In this document: piece by piece, positions 8,033 to 12,004 of the stretch
Layout: the number at the start of each line of letters is the position of its first letter
Position numbering within the stretch: the stretch's first letter is position 1
Source of the DNA: Planctomycetota bacterium
Lineage (GTDB): Bacteria; Planctomycetota; Phycisphaerae; UBA1845
Length of the DNA stretch: 12,004 bases
Direction: 5' to 3'
Assembly: GCA_022566435.1 (NCBI GenBank)
Contig: JADFIX010000009.1
Span: 3,172 to 15,175, forward strand
Notes under the pieces: model-generated
The model's database searches: none
Seen by the model: the letters and a program-made list of their open reading frames with translations, nothing else
Told to the model about the DNA's origin: nothing
Position numbers and translations under genes: made by a program

Positions 8033-8263
8033 CGCGCGTCTCGATTCAGGCCGTGTCGTTTCGGCTCGGGGTCTGAATTTGATGGCATGGCCGCTAACAA
8101 ACGAAAATGAGTCGACACCGAATCGAGCGTGCGACGCCGCACCAGCCGGCCGATGGCCGACCAATCGAGCGTCGTGAGGTTGTCATTCGGTATTTCCATT
8201 TTCGGTTTCGTTCGCAAGCGCATATTCGTAATCCGCCACGCCACCGTTGGCGTCCGTTCTCCT

Positions 8264-8280
8264 ATCAGTCACCGTGCCAA
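8264..8280 (-). promoter_or_regulatory. Candidate sigma-54 promoter for the flagellar operon
   Basis: Read on the minus strand the site is TTGGCACGGTGACTGAT. Compared with the RpoN consensus YTGGCACGrNNNTTGCW, the -24 half is perfect and the following purine fits. The -12 half is CTGAT instead of TTGCW, so the second base of the invariant GC pair is lost. A start near 8253 would give a leader of about 220 nt before flgF. Sigma-54 control of rod, ring and hook genes is known in several bacteria, and orientation and location fit. The imperfect -12 box keeps this a candidate. Confidence 0.35.
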
Positions 8281-8365
8281 CGCCGCCGGATCGTGATGAA
8301 AGAAAGAGCCAAATGCACCCTGGGGTGGTCGTTACTTGTTGTGGATAAAGGGTTTAAGGATTGTC

Positions 8366-8455
8366 CGAAATCGCCTTCGCGGGGCGTCGCCCCTGCATCA
8401 TGTAGATTCAATCGCGCAATAGTTGCACATGGGGCGGCAAGCCCCGCCGATTTCG
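8366..8455. repeat. Nested inverted-repeat element (REP/BIME-like)
   Basis: The outer arms are CGAAATCG (8366-8373) and its exact complement CGATTTCG (8448-8455). Inside are CGGGGC (8380-8385) and GCCCCG (8441-8446). Each half also holds its own small palindrome: GGGGCGTCGCCCC at 8381-8393 and GGGGC-GGCAA-GCCCC at 8431-8445. The two halves thus look like inverted copies of one short palindromic unit. They sit 32 nt past the EIIA stop and 86 nt beyond the candidate promoter's -24 box. Possible roles are an intergenic repeat, an mRNA 3' structure for the EIIA gene, or an activator site; the sequence alone does not decide. Confidence 0.6.
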
Positions 8456-8486
8456 CAGCTCTTATTTTTGGGATGACCGCGCGGCG

Positions 8487-8942
8487 CTATGCCTCGTGGC
8501 GAGTGATCGCGGCGTAGATGTCGGCCGAGGACTCCGCCTTGGCCAAGGCTTTCCGGAATGCGTCGATTTGCCATAGGCGGCTCACGTTGGCCAAGGCCTG
8601 TATGTGGGGACCGGTTTTGTCGATCGGGCTCACCAGCAACACGATGGCCCGGCAGGGACGTCCATCGGCACTCTCGAACTCAATCGGTATCTCCGGCACA
8701 CCGAAGGCGATGACGAGTTCTTCGCAGGCCGGTGTCTTGCCGTGCGGCACGGCCAGCCCCAATCCGATCCCCGTCGATCGGGTCCGCTCGCGCGCCAGCA
8801 CGGCCTGGAGAGCCATGTCTCGATCGGTGAAGTGACCCTTCGCGTGCAGCACATCAACCAGTTCCGCAATCACGCCGGGCTTGTCGGCGGCCTGCAAGGG
8901 GTAACATACGCAGTCTTGTTCGAGGATTTCCGTGATTTTCAT
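8487..8942 (-). CDS. PTS EIIA, fructose/PtsN (type 2) family
   Basis: A 151-residue stand-alone EIIA domain of the fructose/mannitol family, which receives phosphate from HPr on a histidine. The active-site block is GIGLGLAVPHGKT with His67, and the second conserved histidine is in TGPHIQALANVSRL (His113). VLLVSPIDK is the usual strand before it. RERTRSTGIG fits the family's 'R...gsTgig' stretch. There are no EIIB or EIIC domains and none are encoded next to it, so a regulatory role like that of PtsN (EIIA-Ntr) is at least as likely as sugar uptake. In planctomycetes several such orphan EIIA proteins exist. It is separated by 226 nt from the upstream gene and by 454 nt from flgF, so it is probably its own unit. 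No clear Shine-Dalgarno precedes the ATG. Confidence 0.92.
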   Translation of the reverse strand: MKITEILEQDCVCYPLQAADKPGVIAELVDVLHAKGHFTDRDMALQAVLARERTRSTGIGLGLAVPHGKTPACEELVIAFGVPEIPIEFESADGRPCRAIVLLVSPIDKTGPHIQALANVSRLWQIDAFRKALAKAESSADIYAAITRHEA

Positions 8943-8983
8943 CTGCTGGAGCCCAAATCAAATCATTATGGGAAAGAGGCGAA

Positions 8984-9011
8984 GTTATACCGGCCGTAGC
9001 GTTTTGGGCAA
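8984..9011 (-). promoter_or_regulatory. Candidate housekeeping promoter of the EIIA gene
   Basis: On the minus strand TTGCCC (9011-9006) and TATAAC (8989-8984) are separated by 16 nt. The -10 matches 5 of 6 and the -35 matches 4 of 6 of the sigma-70 consensus. Transcription would begin near 8978, leaving a leader of about 36 nt before the ATG at 8942. The position is sensible for a gene that stands alone. Matches of this quality occur by chance, so confidence is moderate to low. Confidence 0.4.
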
Positions 9012-9168
9012 GCCTTCCGGCTGGCATATCTGCGGCCCCGGTATCGCCGGAATCAGTACCGCGACCGTCAGGGAGCGTCCCAGCCGCCCCTCAGGACCTC
9101 GAGCGTGAGCCAGCCGCCGATGCCTGATCCTTAGTCCAGCGAAGTGGGTAAGCCCGTGGCGGAGGCGT

Positions 9169-10023
9169 TTACGGCTGAACGTCGATATCTTGAACGCTGT
9201 TCAGGTCGTAGTCCCGAGCCAATTCGGTCCGCAGCCGAACATCCCATGCGCCGTGCATATCCTGAAACAGGTAATTCGTACCACCGTAATGACGGTCTGA
9301 AAACCGATTGCCGTTGGTCCGTCCGTTGGACCCTGCGTAGTCCGCCTCTCCGGCGTCGATAAAGCTGCAGTCGTCGTTGCCCAAGCCGTCACCGCGTTCC
9401 GACTCCTCGTTGGCATCGCCGATCAGAGGAAGTCTGGGGCGTATGCGATCACGACTGGCGGGCCGGCGAGGATCGGCGCGCGAGAACGACTCGTCGTATC
9501 GATCTTCGCCATCAAGGACGTAGCTGCCTGCGCTCCAACTAGGCAGATAGACACGATAGTGGCCGCTACTGACGCCATCTGCATTGCCCACCGCCTTACA
9601 GATGAAGTACTCTTGCCACGCACGGCTGTCCAGGTTTCGTTGTACCGGGTAATTCGCTTCCAAGCGAACCGGCTGCGAGTACAGGTACGTGAAAAGCAAT
9701 TCCGTCCAGCCGTACTCTACGACGGATGGCCGCCCACCGGGGTGCTGAACGCCTTTGTCGTCGGAATTCAGATCATTCTGATCAGGATTCCAAAGCGCGG
9801 GAGGGAGGGACCCGCCGCTGATGTTTTCGTAGGCGCCGAGGGCGTTGCCAATGTCCTTTAGTTTGGCCAAGCAGTGAAGACTCTTCGCCTGAGCCCGCGC
9901 ACGACTGAGGGAGGGCAAGAGGATGGAAATCAAAAGGGAGATGATGGAGATGACAACCAGAAGTTCGATCAGCGTGAACGCGGTGGGTCTATCGGATTGC
10001 CGGACACGAACCGTTCGAACCAT
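9169..10023 (-). CDS. Type II/IV pseudopilin-like protein with H-x9-D motif
   Basis: A 284-residue protein with a prepilin N-terminus. After a 15-residue basic leader (MVRTVRVRQSDRPTA) comes FTLIELLVVISIISLLISIL, with cleavage expected between Ala15 and Phe16 and the conserved Glu at +5. The membrane helix continues to about residue 36, then SRARAQAKSLHCLAKLKDIG, the usual post-helix pattern. Near the C-terminus RHYGGTNYLFQDMHGAWDV matches the planctomycete H-x9-DG 'processing-associated' motif, with Met replacing Gly. Such proteins are numerous in planctomycetes and mostly of unknown role, probably exported by a type II-like system. I chose ATG at 10021-10023. An in-frame TTG at 10047 would lengthen the leader by eight residues without a better ribosome site. 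No partner pilin or secretion gene is nearby. Confidence 0.88.
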   Translation of the reverse strand: MVRTVRVRQSDRPTAFTLIELLVVISIISLLISILLPSLSRARAQAKSLHCLAKLKDIGNALGAYENISGGSLPPALWNPDQNDLNSDDKGVQHPGGRPSVVEYGWTELLFTYLYSQPVRLEANYPVQRNLDSRAWQEYFICKAVGNADGVSSGHYRVYLPSWSAGSYVLDGEDRYDESFSRADPRRPASRDRIRPRLPLIGDANEESERGDGLGNDDCSFIDAGEADYAGSNGRTNGNRFSDRHYGGTNYLFQDMHGAWDVRLRTELARDYDLNSVQDIDVQP

Positions 10024-10045
10024 GCTTATCCCACAAGAACTTGCC

Positions 10046-10081
10046 AAAAAAAAACCAGCCGGCGCACCGATTTCGATGCAC
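10046..10081 (-). terminator. Possible intrinsic terminator after the GH123-like gene
   Basis: On the minus strand an 8-bp stem (GTGCATCG pairing with CGGTGCGC, two G-U pairs) closes an AAAT loop at 10081-10062. Seven bases later follows a run of nine T (10054-10046). It lies about 75 nt past the stop of the upstream carbohydrate gene and just before the pseudopilin start. The 7-nt gap between stem and T-run is longer than in standard terminators, so it may be weak or accidental. Confidence 0.35.
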
Positions 10082-10155
10082 AGCCCCTATGAAACATGCT
10101 AGCAGGCAGATGAAAGGAATCAACGAACCGCAACAATTCCGGTCAGAGGCCGTCG

Positions 10156-12004
10156 CTAGGGAATATACAGATTCCCCAGCGACGCGGGATCGTAGGCGTT
10201 ACGTGACGCAGCCGACCAGGTGCTGTATTCCTTCGCCGCGAGGTCGAAACGGGTGATATTGAAGCCCCAAGTCGTGGGCGACAGGCCGCCCAAGCCGAAT
10301 GCGGATAGGGGAATCCGCATTTCGACACTCCAGTGATCGGATGCCACCCGCGTCGCGATCTCGATATCGACCGGCCAAGGTTGCGAAAGACCGCACGGGG
10401 GATCGAATCGAATGCCCGTTTCGGTGACGTCGATACCGCTTCGTTTCACGACGATATGAAACAGGTCTTCCGGTGACCGGGAACCGGCGTTGTGGGGGTC
10501 GATCAAGACTTCGACGAGTTCCTCGCCCACGGGAATCATATCCTCGTATACGACGGCCTTGCGACGCATCGCGACCGTCCGATCGGATCCCGTCGTGTGG
10601 CACGTGATTCCGATCAGAAGGGAGGTATCGTCTCGCGCGACAAAGCCCATCGTTCGCGAGGTAGGCCGGCGCCCGCCGAGACTCGTTCCTTTCGTGCCGG
10701 GGCAAATCAGATGGAAGTCGCCGGCCACATTGCTGCCGTCTTGAGCCCAGTCCTCCAAGTTACCGTCTATCGTTATGGATTGATTGATCCGACGCGCGGT
10801 CACGCATGACACGAGGGCGTCAATCTTAATCGTGGCCGCCGCATCCGTCTTGATTTCCAAAGGAATGATGGAATGACCGTCGGGGCTGGTGGGTATCGAG
10901 TCCGCCGCCATTTTCAGCCGAAACGGCTTGACGCCGCCGGCGCGAATGTCACTGAAACAGTTGCTTTCACTTATTTCGGACCAGCCGGTGGGTAATGCCG
11001 TCGTTTTCACGCATCCGGAAATGGGAGCCCGCCGATTATTGAACAGATCCAGAACGACTTCGGTTTCGACTTTCCGATCGTCACCGCGTGCGGCGAGACG
11101 TATCCGAGTACCTTGCACTTCCACCTGAAACCGTCTCCCCGCCAACATCAATCGTCGCCACAGTGCATCTTTGTTGAATTCCTTCAACGAATCGGCGAAT
11201 CTCCCTTGCAACACACGATCCATTAACTCTCTGGCCATGATCTGGCGGGCCACCTCGTATAGTGCGGTGTCATTCTGCCAGCCGATCGCCCGACCATCGG
11301 CGTAGTTCGTATGGTATGCAGCCGCACCGGCATAGGGTGCCAACGCCATGCGGATCGCTCGTGATACATGGTCGAGGTCGTGACGCTCTAGAAGCACATG
11401 GTACGCCTGATCCTGCATGGAGCGACGAAGATGCTTCAGACGGACGGACTCCACGGGCTCATCCAATCCGAACAGTCCACCGGGATAAAGTAGAACGCGA
11501 GTATCGAAATCAATACACGCCTGTGGGGAGAGGTGATCCATGTGCGGCGGCCAATGATTGATCGTTCCGAGATGGATGGCCTGCGCGCCGAGTTCTACGG
11601 CCTGCTGCGCGAGCACCCGCATGCACGCCTCGGGTGCTTGGATCGCGGCGCAGCCGCTAAAGGGCGGGCGATCGACGGCGAGCCACGTCTTGCGGCCACG
11701 CGCGCGTTGGTGGGCCATAATCGCCGCGTCGAAGAACTGCGCCGGTGGCAACCAGATGTCCGCGGACGCTTCAAGCGACGATAGCCTATATTCGGTCCAA
11801 CCGTAGGGTTTCATGTCTTGCGGAAACCACCGTACGAGGATCGGTATGCGAGCATCCGCCCGCCGCACCATCGAGCCGGTGGTCGCGACGTTCGATGTGG
11901 CACGGCCCGCCGAGTCGAAAGCGGGGAGTTCGAAAAAGCTTCGGGTCAGCCAGCCATGTCGGTCGAAGTGCCTTGCGCAATCGGCAAGAAACGCTTCTGT
12001 GAAT
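10156..12004 (-). CDS. GH123-like (DUF4091) protein with C-terminal CBM9-like domain, 5' end outside window
   Basis: The frame stays open to the right edge, so the true start is outside; 615 residues are visible. Residues 1-205 look like the second half of a DUF4091/GH123-type barrel. Features are RHFDRHGWLTRSFF, the SADIWLPP block, GRKTWLAVDRPP (family 'G.evWwY....P'), an MRVLAQQAVELGAQAIHLGT strand, and the closing VRLKHLRRSMQDQAYHVLLE, close to the family's 'R...lrdG..DyeYl.lL'. Residues about 285-400 seem to form a beta-sandwich linker. From about 406, INQSITIDGNLEDWAQ opens a CBM9/DOMON-like domain that ends with SAFGLGGLSPTTWGFNITRF and the terminal GNLYIP. The protein is probably exported and acts on or binds polysaccharide. 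The substrate is unknown. The usual Asp-Glu-Pro motif after GWL is not visible (FFELPAFDS instead). Confidence 0.8.
   Translation of the reverse strand, partial: FTEAFLADCARHFDRHGWLTRSFFELPAFDSAGRATSNVATTGSMVRRADARIPILVRWFPQDMKPYGWTEYRLSSLEASADIWLPPAQFFDAAIMAHQRARGRKTWLAVDRPPFSGCAAIQAPEACMRVLAQQAVELGAQAIHLGTINHWPPHMDHLSPQACIDFDTRVLLYPGGLFGLDEPVESVRLKHLRRSMQDQAYHVLLERHDLDHVSRAIRMALAPYAGAAAYHTNYADGRAIGWQNDTALYEVARQIMARELMDRVLQGRFADSLKEFNKDALWRRLMLAGRRFQVEVQGTRIRLAARGDDRKVETEVVLDLFNNRRAPISGCVKTTALPTGWSEISESNCFSDIRAGGVKPFRLKMAADSIPTSPDGHSIIPLEIKTDAAATIKIDALVSCVTARRINQSITIDGNLEDWAQDGSNVAGDFHLICPGTKGTSLGGRRPTSRTMGFVARDDTSLLIGITCHTTGSDRTVAMRRKAVVYEDMIPVGEELVEVLIDPHNAGSRSPEDLFHIVVKRSGIDVTETGIRFDPPCGLSQPWPVDIEIATRVASDHWSVEMRIPLSAFGLGGLSPTTWGFNITRFDLAAKEYSTWSAASRNAYDPASLGNLYIP

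Larger units (their letters stand above)
8033..8486. other. Non-coding region between EIIA gene and flagellar operon (454 nt)
   Basis: No convincing gene is seen on either strand. A 136-codon plus-strand frame crosses the region but has no recognizable domain and runs into the EIIA gene antisense. The stretch contains a nested inverted-repeat element (8366-8455) close to the EIIA stop and a candidate sigma-54 promoter (about 8264-8280) facing the flagellar genes. From that promoter the flgF leader would be roughly 220 nt. The 8033-8263 part shows no clear riboswitch or further promoter by eye. Confidence 0.7.

Noticed and set aside
8033..8164. Longer flgF start at 8164 adding 44 residues
   Set aside because: The added residues resemble nothing in rod proteins, which begin directly with the D0 helix found at MSTYGIW.
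8431..8470. Plus-strand hairpin followed by a T-rich stretch (TTATTTTTG) as a terminator
   Set aside because: No plus-strand gene precedes it, and the T-rich part starts well after the stem.
8107..8517. 136-codon open frame on the plus strand across the non-coding region
   Set aside because: It has no recognizable domain, is Arg-rich as chance frames in GC-rich DNA are, and ends antisense inside the well-supported EIIA gene.
10024..10047. TTG start at 10047 for the pseudopilin
   Set aside because: It lies right behind the T-run without a ribosome site; the ATG at 10023 gives a normal 15-residue basic leader.

Overview
The window reads almost entirely on the minus strand. Its core, positions 1 to 8032, is a late flagellar operon for rod, rings and hook-filament junction. 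In transcription order (right to left) it is flgF, flgG, flgA, flgH, flgI, flgJ (rod-binding domain only), flgN, flgK and flgL, with flgL cut by the left edge. Genes are packed with gaps of 1 to 79 nt, and two junctions are ATGA stop/start overlaps, so the block is very probably one translationally coupled transcript.

The organism looks like a GC-rich Gram-negative-type bacterium, most likely a Planctomycetota member. P-ring and L-ring genes imply a periplasm and an outer membrane. The pseudopilin-like protein has an FTLIELL methylation motif and a C-terminal H-x9-D motif of the kind multiplied in planctomycetes. A GH123-like/DUF4091 protein with a CBM9-like tail also fits a polysaccharide-degrading planctomycete. 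This assignment is an inference, not proven by the sequence.

Right of the operon is a 454-nt non-coding stretch (8033-8486). It holds a nested inverted-repeat element and a sequence with a perfect sigma-54 -24 box but an imperfect -12 box, in the right orientation to drive the operon. Next come a stand-alone PTS EIIA of the fructose/PtsN type (8487-8942) with a plausible housekeeping promoter, a type II/IV pseudopilin-like protein (9169-10023), and a carbohydrate-active protein (10156 to the right edge) whose N-terminus lies outside the window. These three genes have no obvious functional link to the flagellum and look like separate transcription units.

How the flagellar genes work together: FlgF and FlgG build the rod. 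FlgA and FlgI build the P ring and FlgH the L ring. The short FlgJ acts at the rod cap without a muramidase domain. FlgN chaperones FlgK and FlgL, encoded directly after it, to the hook tip. The region is mostly ordinary. The points worth a second look are the FlgH without a lipobox, the enlarged multi-domain FlgA, the upstream regulatory region, and the apparent loss of the catalytic Asp-Glu pair in the GH123-like protein. I found no evidence for a wholly new system.
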